NCBI GenBank assembly: GCA_021805275.1
Contig: JAJZFQ010000166.1
Coordinates: 1 to 15,833 of the forward strand
Source: Pseudomonadota bacterium
Lineage (GTDB): Bacteria; Pseudomonadota; Gammaproteobacteria; Steroidobacterales; Steroidobacteraceae
DNA: 15,833 nt
Direction of reading: 5' to 3'
Position 1 is the first letter of the stretch. The number at the start of each line of letters is the position of its first letter. Position numbers and translations under genes: made by a program. Below, one piece after another: positions 7,665-15,315 of the stretch. The notes below the pieces were generated by a model. The model searched no databases, was not told the origin of the DNA, and worked only from the letters and a program-made list of their open reading frames with translations.

Positions 7665-9968
7665 TCAGTAGTGGAACTGATAGCGCAGCTGAGCGTAGAT
7701 CTGGAACGGATTGTTCCAGTGCACTCCACCAAAGGTCAGGCTGTTGTCGGTCATCAGGTGCTTGTTGGTGAGGTTCAGCGCCGTCACCGAGACCTGCAGG
7801 TCTCGACTGAAGTTGCGCCCCACCGTCAGATCGATGATCGCGTAGCTCGGCAGGTGGCTCGGCTGATAGCTCGGCGGGCCGGCAAATCCGTTCGAGAGTC
7901 CCGAGTTGACCGAAACGTTCGTCCCGACGAAATAGTGCTCGGGCAGATCGAGGTTGTAGCCGACGTTGAGCGTGTTGCGCTGATCGTGATCGAGCGCGGT
8001 GTAATTACCGCAGGCGGTGCCGGCGACGAGCAGGCCGCCGCTGATCGACCCGAAGCACTGTGCGGTCTGGTTCGAGTACGCCAGGTGCACCTGGCCGTAG
8101 CGCCAGAACGCCGGTGAGCGCACCGTGAGCTCGGTGCCGCGGATGAGCGCCCCCTGGTCGGTGACCGGCAGGTAGATGTCGGAGCTGCCGATCGGGTTGT
8201 GGTCGAAGAAGTTCTGCGCCTGAGTGACAAAATAATCCGCCCCGATGGTCCACCCCTTCACCGGGATGGTCACGCCGAACTGGCGCTCCTTGTCGCGCTC
8301 CCCATGCAGCGGCAGGAACTGGCTGCTCTGGGTCGAGGCGTACGCGGCGAGGTTTCCGGTGAGCGCCTCGAGCGGCGGCGCCTGGTAGTACTTGCCCCAG
8401 AACGCGCTTAAGACCCAGTTGAGCACCGGCAGACGCACCGTCATGCCGTAGCGCGGGTCGGTCGCGTTCTCGGTGACAAGTCCGGCAAAGTGCGATTCGC
8501 GCACCCCGGCCGACAGGTGCACCCAGTGCGAGACGTCATAGGTATCCTGCACCCACGCATCGATCAGCTGGCCGGTCGGGTTCTGCAGTTCCTGCAGCGA
8601 CGCCGGGCTGCCGCCCGGGAAGGCGAGATTGAAGTCCGCGTGATCCTGCTGCGCAAAGCCGTACACCCCGACGTCCACGTGATTGTGGCTGAAGTGCATG
8701 CGCAGGTTTTCCTCCCCGCCCTCGTACTGCGAGCTGTGGTGGAAGGTGGTGATGACCGGGAAGTCGCTCGGCGAGCCATCGTACGCGGCGCGCTCGAAGT
8801 GATACATCAGGGAGCTGGTGAGCACGATGTTGCTGGTGAACGTATGGACCCAGGAGAGCAGCGCGAAGTTGTCCGCTTCCTTCTGCACGTCGCCGAGCTG
8901 CCCGACGCACTGCGGGTCGTTCGGCAGCGGCGTGATGCAATTGGGGATCTGGTAGGTATCCTGGCGCAACTGCGCGACGAAGCGCAGCTCGTTATTGGCG
9001 CTGGGGTTGTACTGCAGGTTGGTGAACAGCCCATAGCCCTGCGACTGGTCGTGGATGACCTCGGCGACCGGGGTCTGCAGACCGAGATTGCTGCGGTTGC
9101 CCTCGGCGCTGACGTAATAGGCGAAGTTGCCCTTGTGGCTCGCCGCGCTCAGGTAGTCGTCGGTCTGACCGAAATTGCCCGCCGAGACCGACAGCGTGCC
9201 CTGATTGCGCACGCCGAACCCGGTCTTCGGGATGACGTTGAACACCCCGTAGGTGCGATCCCCCTCATCGGCGTTATAGCTGCCGCGCTCGACGCCGAGC
9301 GTCTGGATGTCCTCGGGGTCGATCGCCGGCCCGAGGCTCTCGGCGATATTGGTGTCCGGGATCTCCACCCCGTCGATCAGCCAGGAGGTCTGGTGACCGC
9401 CGCGGATGTGCAGCATGTCATGCGCCTCGTAGGCGCCCGGCACGTAGTCGGTAATCATCGAGAGGCTGTTGGCGTTGATCGCCCCCGGCGTCGAGAGGAT
9501 GTCCTGCTGGCTGACCAGCGTGATCGGGGTGACCGAGGCGACCACCGGCACTCGGTTGCCGTGTACGACCACCCGATGGAACGTCGAGACCGGCAGCAGG
9601 TGCAGGATCGGCGCGGGGAAATAGCCCGCCTCCACCGTCACCGGCTCGCTCTGGGATTCGAAGCCCTTGCGGCGCACCGTGACTCGGTACGTCCCGATCG
9701 ACACCGTCGGAAAATTGAACCGGCCGTGCGCATCGGTGCGCGTCGTCTCGACGCTGCCGGATGCGGCCGAACGCAACGTCACGCGCACGCCGGCCATGGG
9801 CTGGTTGTGCGCGCCTTGCACCTGGCCGCGCACCCCGCCGTAGGAGGCCGCCCAGGCGGTGAGCGGCATCAGCCCGAGCGCGGCCAGCACGCCGAGTCCC
9901 GCGGCCCTCGAATGAGCGGACAGCCGGCGGCGCTGGCGCGCTGCTCGGCACGAGGAATGGTCTATCAC
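7665..9968 (-). CDS. TonB-dependent receptor with carboxypeptidase-regulatory-like domain
   Basis: This 767-residue outer-membrane receptor imports a scarce ligand using TonB energy. After a long signal peptide (about 1-40, cleavage near AWA-A), a carboxypeptidase-regulatory-like beta-sandwich spans about 44-127. The plug follows, with IRGGHQTSWLIDGVEIP (188-204), then a 22-strand-type barrel ending in an aromatic Tyr. HRVVVHGNR (131-139) may be the TonB box. Two close Cys pairs, 344/354 and 638/653, could make loop disulfides, and His residues cluster around 410-444. GTG 9968 is chosen because GGGAGA lies about 6 bases upstream; the frame stays open to 10025 but that extension has no comparable site. 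The gene lies 116 bases behind the DUF2946-like gene on the same strand and is convergent with the symporter. The ligand is unknown: context allows a metal chelate (DUF2946-like neighbour) or a glycoside (nearby GH3/symporter pair). Confidence 0.9.
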   Translation of the reverse strand: MIDHSSCRAARQRRRLSAHSRAAGLGVLAALGLMPLTAWAASYGGVRGQVQGAHNQPMAGVRVTLRSAASGSVETTRTDAHGRFNFPTVSIGTYRVTVRRKGFESQSEPVTVEAGYFPAPILHLLPVSTFHRVVVHGNRVPVVASVTPITLVSQQDILSTPGAINANSLSMITDYVPGAYEAHDMLHIRGGHQTSWLIDGVEIPDTNIAESLGPAIDPEDIQTLGVERGSYNADEGDRTYGVFNVIPKTGFGVRNQGTLSVSAGNFGQTDDYLSAASHKGNFAYYVSAEGNRSNLGLQTPVAEVIHDQSQGYGLFTNLQYNPSANNELRFVAQLRQDTYQIPNCITPLPNDPQCVGQLGDVQKEADNFALLSWVHTFTSNIVLTSSLMYHFERAAYDGSPSDFPVITTFHHSSQYEGGEENLRMHFSHNHVDVGVYGFAQQDHADFNLAFPGGSPASLQELQNPTGQLIDAWVQDTYDVSHWVHLSAGVRESHFAGLVTENATDPRYGMTVRLPVLNWVLSAFWGKYYQAPPLEALTGNLAAYASTQSSQFLPLHGERDKERQFGVTIPVKGWTIGADYFVTQAQNFFDHNPIGSSDIYLPVTDQGALIRGTELTVRSPAFWRYGQVHLAYSNQTAQCFGSISGGLLVAGTACGNYTALDHDQRNTLNVGYNLDLPEHYFVGTNVSVNSGLSNGFAGPPSYQPSHLPSYAIIDLTVGRNFSRDLQVSVTALNLTNKHLMTDNSLTFGGVHWNNPFQIYAQLRYQFHY

Positions 9969-10084
9969 AGTGAATCTCCCGCGGCGCCGCCTCCGGTGCG
10001 GGGCCGCCGTCTGAATCGCAATCACAGGACGCCGCGCCGCGGCGCTCCCCGCAGGGACGCCGAGGCGGCGGCAGATCGGACCGA

Positions 10085-10495
10085 TCAGACGACAGTCGGG
10101 GGGGCACGCGCCTGGGGCGTGTGCGCCAGCGGAACGCTCAGGATCGAGGTCGGCTCAAGCTCGCGCAGCGCGACCGCGTACGGGGCCCGCAGGGTGAGCC
10201 CGGCGAATGCATAGGCAGACACCGGGGTGGTGCCATTGCAGAACGCGCAGTGCGTGACCGTATGGCCCGCGGGCGCACCCTGGCGGGGGGCACCGTGGGC
10301 GAAGAAGCCTGCCGGAAAGCCCTCGTGGCAGATCTCGATCGAGAGCGCCCGTGCGTCCGGCTCGAAGCCGAGCGGGACCAGCGCGCGCAATCCAAAGGCG
10401 AGCAGCGCGAGCCACCCGGCCCAACCGGGCAGCCATCGCCGCGGTGCATGCCGCGCCGCTGTGCGCCTGTGACGGTGGTAGGGTACTGCGCTCAC
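10085..10495 (-). CDS. DUF2946-like small membrane protein with Cys/His cluster
   Basis: This protein of about 136 residues resembles DUF2946, a family of unknown function that I recall being found beside TonB-dependent receptors. A hydrophobic helix near residues 21-44 follows a very basic N-terminus. The outer part then carries Cys56-His57, His78, His82-Cys83 and Cys86 (THCAFCNG), a possible metal-binding cluster. The C-terminus ends in ARAPPTVV, like the R-x-P-P tail I associate with the family. The frame is open up to TTG 10549, but that codon sits inside a palindrome and a likely -10 box, so GTG 10495 is preferred, although no strong Shine-Dalgarno is seen. It is followed after 116 bases by the receptor gene, which suggests an operon and a joint role in uptake or delivery, perhaps of a metal. 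The function is not established. Confidence 0.65.
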   Translation of the reverse strand: MSAVPYHRHRRTAARHAPRRWLPGWAGWLALLAFGLRALVPLGFEPDARALSIEICHEGFPAGFFAHGAPRQGAPAGHTVTHCAFCNGTTPVSAYAFAGLTLRAPYAVALRELEPTSILSVPLAHTPQARAPPTVV

Positions 10496-10535
10496 TGACT
10501 GGTGCTGTCCGCGCCCGCCCTCGCGGGGCCGGCGC

Positions 10536-10552
10536 GCATTGTATGACAATGC
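10536..10552. promoter_or_regulatory. AT-rich palindrome before the DUF2946-receptor unit
   Basis: GCATTGT-ATG-ACAATGC is a perfect inverted repeat with 7-bp arms in an otherwise GC-saturated gap. On the minus strand it contains TACAAT (10538-10543), a 5/6 match to the -10 consensus, 42 bases before the chosen GTG start. No good -35 box lies 16-18 bases further upstream. The TTGTATGACAA core recalls operators of GntR-family regulators, but the regulator cannot be named from sequence alone. Confidence 0.55.
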
Positions 10553-10595
10553 TCAGACGCGCGCGTCCGCCGGCGGCGCCGCGGCGGCGAACCGA

Positions 10596-10637
10596 GCCCG
10601 CCGCGCGCCGGAGCGTTGCCCCGGGGGCGCGGCGGGC
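10596..10637 (-). terminator. Hairpin past the OmpW gene
   Basis: GCCCGCCGCGC (10596-10606) and GCGCGGCGGGC (10627-10637) are perfect 11-bp inverted arms with a 20-base loop that is itself GC-rich. The element starts 10 bases past the stop of the OmpW-like gene on the minus strand, as expected for the end of the hydrolase-OmpW transcript. There is no T-run, so partial read-through into the DUF2946-like gene is possible. Confidence 0.5.
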
Positions 10638-10646
10638 GCTATCGGC

Positions 10647-11342
10647 TCAGAACGAATACCCGACCGACACCACCACGGCGTTCGGCCAGAAATGCACCTT
10701 GGAGCTGCGCAACACCCCGGCGGTGTCGGTGGTGAGCTCGCTGTTGACCTGCGCCACCGAGTAGGACGCCACGATGTGCCAGCGGCTGTTCAAGCGGTAC
10801 TTGAAGCCCGCGGTCACCGCCGGGCCCACCGAGGACGGCAGCGAGATCGAGGTCGGTCCGCCGCTCACGGCCGCTCCCGCCGCGGTGACCTGCCGGTCGT
10901 AGAAGTACGTGTAGTTGACTCCGACGCCCACGAACGGCCGCCAGCGCGAGTCCGGGGCGAAGAAGTTGTACTCCAGCAGCGCCGTCGGCGACAGCCAGCG
11001 GATGTTGGCGATGGTCTGCCCGTTGTACGGCACCGATCCGACCGCCGCGGGGCCGCGGGCCACCGCGTGCGTCAGCGGCGGCCAGCCGAAGGCGAACTCC
11101 ACGGCGAAGTGGCTCGAGAGCGTGCGCACGTAGCCGAGGTAGAGCGTAGCGGTGTTGTTCACGCTCGTGTTCAACCCCGGCACGGTGTACGGGCCGGTGA
11201 TGTCACTGGCGCTGGTGTCGAAGTGAACGAAGTACCCGCCGATGCGGATGTCGTTCGGGTGAGCGTTGTCGGCGTGCGCCCCGGTGGCGGCCGCGAGGGC
11301 GAGAGCGGTGCCGAGCGCGAGTGTTGCGATCTTGTACTGCAT
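10647..11342 (-). CDS. OmpW-family outer-membrane protein
   Basis: This 231-residue protein is a small outer-membrane beta-barrel of the OmpW family, whose members form eight-stranded channels for hydrophobic molecules. A signal peptide covers residues 1-24 (cleavage after AHA). The mature part opens with the family's DIRIGGYFVHFD-type first strand, contains the region around RWLSPTALLEYNFFAP and FVGVGVNYTYFYD, and ends in VSVGYSF with the C-terminal Phe recognised by the assembly machinery. The length matches the family. ATG 11342 is preceded by GAGAG. The gene follows the lipoprotein hydrolase stop by only 21 bases on the same strand, so the two are very likely co-transcribed. The inferred role is passage of the hydrolase's substrate or product across the outer membrane. 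Confidence 0.88.
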   Translation of the reverse strand: MQYKIATLALGTALALAAATGAHADNAHPNDIRIGGYFVHFDTSASDITGPYTVPGLNTSVNNTATLYLGYVRTLSSHFAVEFAFGWPPLTHAVARGPAAVGSVPYNGQTIANIRWLSPTALLEYNFFAPDSRWRPFVGVGVNYTYFYDRQVTAAGAAVSGGPTSISLPSSVGPAVTAGFKYRLNSRWHIVASYSVAQVNSELTTDTAGVLRSSKVHFWPNAVVVSVGYSF

Positions 11343-11363
11343 GGTCGTCTCTCGTGTCAGGGC

Positions 11364-12944
11364 CTAGGGAACTTGCGCGAAGAAGTCACGCGCAGCCACC
11401 ATACAGAACGGCGCCTCGGTCGCGTGGTAGGACTGGATCGCGGTACTCGCACCCTCGGCGGCGACCATGGCCGCGTAGGTGCTCTGGAACGCACCCTGCA
11501 GGGGGGCGAAGGCCCCACCCGGGGTGCCGTTGAGGTCGAGCACCTGCACCAGTCCGGCCGAGACCAGCGGACTCCACTCGGCGGCCATCACCCCGGTGTT
11601 CACCTGGAAGAACACCGTCGGGTCCTGGTCCCCGCCGCACATCAGCATCGGCTCCTTCGGCGACCAGCCGCCGTTGCGCATGTCGTTGAGCTTGAAGTCC
11701 TGGCGCAGACCGACCGCCGGCTGCGCCGCGAGCGCCACGTCGCTCGAGGTGAGCGTGCCGCCATTGAGCAGCGTCATCTCGGCCTGATCGGGGTTGGTGA
11801 GCGCATCGGCGGCGTACTCGGCCCGGTAGGTGTTGTTCACCAGCGAGGGACTGCCGAACCCGGCATCGAACAGCGCCGCCTGCGAGGCGCTGTAGGGCGG
11901 GCTCGTCGGTACCGCCAGCAGCTGATCGAGCTGCGTGTTGCCGGTCACCGGGGTGGTGCTGTCGAACAACGCCGCCTCGGGCAGCTTGCCCGCTTGGAAC
12001 AGCTGGGTGAGGGAGTCCGGCGAGGGCAGCAGCGTGGCGATCCCGCTCGCGTACGTCGAGCTGTAGACGTCGGTGGTCGCGCTGTAGACGTTGCTGTAGG
12101 CGTTCTGGTAGCTCGTGGTCACCAGCGGGGAGAAGATCGTCGAGCCGATGTCCACCTGACCGAAGAAGATCGCATCGCCGAACGCCTCCAGCGCATAGGG
12201 CCCGGACGCCGGCGCCGAGGCGGTCACCGTGTCACCGGCGGCCTGCATCGCCTTGACGGTGGCCATGGCGACGTAGCCGCCCTCGGAGTAGCCCGTCACG
12301 TAGAGCTGACCGCTGTCGGTGGTGCCCGGGGTGAACGAGTGCGGCAGCGCCGTGCGCGCCGCGGTGAGCGCGTCCATCATGTCGTCGGCATTCTCGGTCG
12401 CATCGAGGTACGGGTGGTAGCCGAGGTTCGAGATGTCGTAACCCTCGAAGTTCGGTGCCACCACGATGTAGCCCTGCGCCGCGAACACCGCGGCGATCAT
12501 CGCCGACTCGGAGTTCGCCGCGTTGGTGGGATCGGTGATGTCGGCGATGTTGTACGTCGATACCGACGTCGTGCCGTGTGCGTACAGCACGATCGGTCGC
12601 GCGCCGGAGCACTGGGCGCCGGCGCCGGTCGGCACCATGAGGGCGCCGGAGACCTCGGTCGGCTGGCCGTTCGGCGCCGTGGTCCAGTATTTCAGGTAGT
12701 AGAAATCCACCCCGCACGCAGGCGTACCCGCCAGTTGCAGCAACTGCTGCCCCGACGTGTTGGCACCGAGCTGGGCGGCGAACGCCGAAGCGCTCAGCGA
12801 GGCGACCCGCAGCGGCGGATCGACCGCCAGCGTGCCGGCTTGCGTCGAGGTGGCGACGGTCGCGGTCGGGCTGTTGCTCCCGCAGCCCGCCAGGGCGAAC
12901 AGGGTGAGGCCAGCGCAAACCAAGCCCCGAGTCTTCTTCAACAT
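11364..12944 (-). CDS. Lipoprotein alpha/beta-hydrolase (secretory-lipase/esterase type)
   Basis: This 526-residue protein is an exported lipoprotein that probably hydrolyses an ester or lipid at the outer membrane. The lipobox LAGC places the modified Cys at 21; Gly at +2 rather than Asp favours outer-membrane sorting. The fold shows the oxyanion region YAHGTT (121-126), the nucleophile elbow GYSEG (Ser220), a likely catalytic Asp441 in GGDQDPTV and His507 in SYHATEAPF. Pairs such as Cys77/Cys112 and Cys436/Cys514 could form disulfides. The layout resembles secretory lipases and large bacterial esterases. ATG 12944 has AGGGGGG about 7 bases upstream. The gene leads the OmpW-like gene by 21 bases, and an inverted repeat overlapping its promoter region suggests repressor control. 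The substrate is unknown; poly- or hydroxy-alkanoate, lipid or aromatic esters are all possible. Confidence 0.85.
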   Translation of the reverse strand: MLKKTRGLVCAGLTLFALAGCGSNSPTATVATSTQAGTLAVDPPLRVASLSASAFAAQLGANTSGQQLLQLAGTPACGVDFYYLKYWTTAPNGQPTEVSGALMVPTGAGAQCSGARPIVLYAHGTTSVSTYNIADITDPTNAANSESAMIAAVFAAQGYIVVAPNFEGYDISNLGYHPYLDATENADDMMDALTAARTALPHSFTPGTTDSGQLYVTGYSEGGYVAMATVKAMQAAGDTVTASAPASGPYALEAFGDAIFFGQVDIGSTIFSPLVTTSYQNAYSNVYSATTDVYSSTYASGIATLLPSPDSLTQLFQAGKLPEAALFDSTTPVTGNTQLDQLLAVPTSPPYSASQAALFDAGFGSPSLVNNTYRAEYAADALTNPDQAEMTLLNGGTLTSSDVALAAQPAVGLRQDFKLNDMRNGGWSPKEPMLMCGGDQDPTVFFQVNTGVMAAEWSPLVSAGLVQVLDLNGTPGGAFAPLQGAFQSTYAAMVAAEGASTAIQSYHATEAPFCMVAARDFFAQVP

Positions 12945-12974
12945 GCAATCCCCCCCTGACCCGCCGCAGAATTA

Positions 12975-12990
12975 AAACAAGCGTTCGTTT
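12975..12990. promoter_or_regulatory. TetR-like imperfect operator before the hydrolase
   Basis: AAACAAGCGTTCGTTT is an imperfect 16-bp palindrome (12 of 16 positions symmetric), 31-46 bases upstream of ATG 12944. On the minus strand it overlaps TTTAAT (12971-12976), a 5/6 match to the -10 box. The 4-bp AAAC/GTTT arms around a central CG resemble many TetR-family operators. The -35 box is not clear, and no regulator gene is adjacent. Confidence 0.45.
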
Positions 12991-13080
12991 GCGAGTCGTT
13001 GCGGGAGGATACCTGCTCACGCAGACGCTGGGTAGCCCCGCCCCGGAGTGTTGTAATTAAGCAACGGAGGTGGGAGCCCC

Positions 13081-13115
13081 GGCGGGACCCGGTCCGTCGC
13101 AGACCGGATCCCGCC
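13081..13115 (-). terminator. Terminator hairpin of the M3 peptidase gene
   Basis: GGCGGGACCCGGTC (13081-13094) and GACCGGATCCCGCC (13102-13115) form a 14-bp stem with a 7-base loop, 12 bases past the stop of the M3 peptidase gene. The single mismatch becomes a G-U wobble in the minus-strand RNA but a C-A mismatch in plus-strand RNA, which fits a terminator acting on the minus-strand transcript. There is no T-run. Confidence 0.7.
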
Positions 13116-13127
13116 ACAGGGTGTCGA

Positions 13128-15254
13128 TCAGTGTCCGGCCGGAACGCTGAAGCCGTGATAGCGCAGCAGCGGCCCGATGCGGGGATTGCCGCCGTAGAAG
13201 CTGCGGAACATCTTCCAATACCCTTCCGTGTGGCCGCGCGCGAGCACCCGGTCGCGGAACCGCAGGCCGTTGGCCCGGGTCGGTCCACCGTGCTTCAGGA
13301 ACCAGTCGTAGGCGTCATCGGCGAGCATCTCGGTCCAGAAGTACGCGTAGTACCCGGCGGCATATCCACCGCCCCAGATGTGCGGGAAGAAGCTCGAGCG
13401 GTACCGCGGAGGCACGTCGGGGAGCGCCATCCCGGTGCGCTTCAGGGCGGCGCGCTCGAACGTATCGGCATTCTGCAGCGGTGCATTCCAGGGCAGCGTG
13501 TGCCACTGCATGTCGAGCTCGGCGGCGGCGAGTTCCTCCCCGACGCTGTAGCCGGCATTGAAGTTGCCCGCCCGCTGGATCTTGCGCATCAGCGATTGGG
13601 GCATCGGCTTACCGGTGCGGTCGTTCAGCGCGTAGTGACGCAGCACGGCCGGATAGACCGCCCAACGCTCATCGAACTGCGAGGGAAACTCGACGAAGTC
13701 CCGCGCCGTGTTCGTCCCGGAGAGGCTCGGATAGACCTCATCGGCGAGCAGGCTGTTCAGTCCATGCCCGAACTCGTGGAACATGGTGACCGCATCATCG
13801 ATGCTGATCAGCGCCGGGTGTCCGGGGGCGGGCTTGGTGAAGTTCGCCACGTTGTAGACCACCGGGGCATGCCCGAGCAGGCTCGACTGGACGACGAAGT
13901 TGTCCATCCATGCGCCACCGGACTTGTTGGCGCGCCGGAAGTAGTCGAAGTAGATCAGCCCGAGCGGCTTGCCCGTGACGTCGTACACCTCGTACACCTG
14001 CACGTCCTTCTGATAGACCGGCAGGTCCTTGCGCGCCTTGAAGGTGAGTCCGTACAGGCGGTGCGCGAGGTAAAAGAGGCCGCGGTGGATGACGTTGTTC
14101 AGGACCAGGTAGGGGCGCACCTGGGCATTGGTCAGGTGGTAGCGGGCCGCCTTGGCGCGGTTGACGTAGTACTCCCAGTCCCAGGGACGCAGCGTGAAGT
14201 GCCCGCCGTCGTGCACGATCTGCGCCTGCAGGATGTGCGCCTCGCGGTGCACGGCGGCCACCGTCGGGGGCACCAGCTGGCGAAGGAAATGCTCGACCGT
14301 CGCCGGGGTGTGGGCCATCTGGCTCTGCAGCCGATAGGCGGCGAAGTTCGGGTAGCCGAGCAGGTGCGCCTTCTGCGCGCGCAGCTGAGCGATCTCCTCG
14401 ATGGTCTTGCGGGTGTCGTCGGGCCCGCCCCGCTCGGTGCGGTTCCAGGAGCGCTCGAACAGCTCATGGCGCACGGCGCGGTTCGACAGGTAGGCGAGCG
14501 CCGGCTGCTGGGTGGTGCTCTGCAGCGTGATCACCCACTTGCCCGGCAGGCCGCGCGCGGCGGCCGCATGTGCCGCCGCGGCGATCATCCCGGGCGTCAG
14601 TCCGGCCAGATCGCGCTGATCGGTGATGACGAGCGCGCCGGCATCGGTGGCCTTGAGCAGCTTCTGCTGGAACTCGGTGGTCAGCTTCGCCAGCCGCTCG
14701 TTCATCGCGGCCAGTCGGCGCTTGTCGGCCGGGGCGAGCAGCGCCCCGTTCATGACGAAGCGGCGGTAGTACAGCCGCAGCAGCGCCCGCGCCTCGGGGA
14801 GCGAATTCAACGCGGCGCGGTGCGCGTACACCGTCTTGACGCGTTGGAACAGCCGGCCGTTGAGGTACAGATCATCACTGAGGGCCGCGAGCGGTCCGGC
14901 CTCCTCGGCCTGTACCTTCTGCAGCGTCGGGTCGGTGTTCGCCGAGGTCAGCGCACCGAACACGCCCATGACCCGGTTCAGGAGCCGCCCGGAGCGCTCG
15001 AGCGCCACCAGCGTGTTCTGGAACGTCGGCGGCGCCGGATCGGCGGCGATGTGCTGGATCTCGGCGCGCTCGCGGCGGATGCCCGCATCGATCGCCGGCT
15101 TGAAATCCGCATCCTGGATCAGATTGAACTCGGGCGCCTCAAACGGCAGCGGGCTCGGGTGCATGAGCGGATTGGCGGCGGCGTGCGCCGTGGCGCTCAG
15201 CGCACAGGCGAGCAGCGCGGCACAGGTCGTGCCGGTACGGAACGTCCCCCTCAT
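13128..15254 (-). CDS. Exported M3-family zinc peptidase (Dcp/oligopeptidase A type)
   Basis: This 708-residue metallopeptidase cleaves short peptides, probably as a peptidyl-dipeptidase or oligopeptidase in the periplasm. A signal peptide covers about residues 1-25 (cleavage after AHA). The helical N-terminal part is followed by the M3 catalytic domain. Its zinc site is MFHEFGHGLNSLL with His493, Glu494 and His497, and the third ligand is Glu522 in DFVEFPSQF, 28 residues after the catalytic Glu as usual for M3. Near the C-terminus HIWGGGYAAGYYAYFW (625-640) matches the conserved Tyr-rich segment that contacts substrate. Length agrees with Dcp. ATG 15254 has a strong GAGGAG about 9 bases upstream. 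The closest homologues (Dcp or PrlC-like) differ in whether they remove dipeptides or act as endopeptidases, and the sequence does not settle that. It appears monocistronic. Confidence 0.93.
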   Translation of the reverse strand: MRGTFRTGTTCAALLACALSATAHAAANPLMHPSPLPFEAPEFNLIQDADFKPAIDAGIRRERAEIQHIAADPAPPTFQNTLVALERSGRLLNRVMGVFGALTSANTDPTLQKVQAEEAGPLAALSDDLYLNGRLFQRVKTVYAHRAALNSLPEARALLRLYYRRFVMNGALLAPADKRRLAAMNERLAKLTTEFQQKLLKATDAGALVITDQRDLAGLTPGMIAAAAHAAAARGLPGKWVITLQSTTQQPALAYLSNRAVRHELFERSWNRTERGGPDDTRKTIEEIAQLRAQKAHLLGYPNFAAYRLQSQMAHTPATVEHFLRQLVPPTVAAVHREAHILQAQIVHDGGHFTLRPWDWEYYVNRAKAARYHLTNAQVRPYLVLNNVIHRGLFYLAHRLYGLTFKARKDLPVYQKDVQVYEVYDVTGKPLGLIYFDYFRRANKSGGAWMDNFVVQSSLLGHAPVVYNVANFTKPAPGHPALISIDDAVTMFHEFGHGLNSLLADEVYPSLSGTNTARDFVEFPSQFDERWAVYPAVLRHYALNDRTGKPMPQSLMRKIQRAGNFNAGYSVGEELAAAELDMQWHTLPWNAPLQNADTFERAALKRTGMALPDVPPRYRSSFFPHIWGGGYAAGYYAYFWTEMLADDAYDWFLKHGGPTRANGLRFRDRVLARGHTEGYWKMFRSFYGGNPRIGPLLRYHGFSVPAGH

Positions 15255-15280
15255 CTTGATGACTCCTCATTGTTAGGGCG

Positions 15281-15315
15281 GCGCCGCGCGAACGGTCGTT
15301 CGGGCCGCGCGGCGC
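15281..15315. promoter_or_regulatory. Leader hairpin with inner palindrome upstream of the M3 peptidase
   Basis: GCGCCGCGCG (15281-15290) and CGCGCGGCGC (15306-15315) are perfect 10-bp arms. Nested across the left arm and loop is a second palindrome CGAACG-GT-CGTTCG (15289-15302). The element lies 27-61 bases before ATG 15254. It could be an operator, a leader hairpin affecting translation, or a terminator for the upstream oxidoreductase; the nested 6-bp palindrome favours a regulatory site. Confidence 0.4.

Noticed and set aside
9969..10025. Upstream extension of the receptor frame
   Set aside because: The GTG at 9968 has GGGAGA at good spacing, and the extension adds only an Arg-rich stretch before the signal peptide.
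8490..10214. Plus-strand open frame of 574 codons opposite the TonB receptor
   Set aside because: The receptor on the minus strand has the plug motif and barrel end; the antisense frame has no domain.
10138..10449. Alternative minus-strand frame starting with ATG 10449 inside the DUF2946-like gene
   Set aside because: It loses the HCAFCNG and ARAPP features; the other frame shows the hydrophobic helix and family-like tail.
10539..12959. Plus-strand open frame of 806 codons opposite the hydrolase and OmpW genes
   Set aside because: Same GC-driven artefact; both minus-strand proteins have signal peptides and family motifs.
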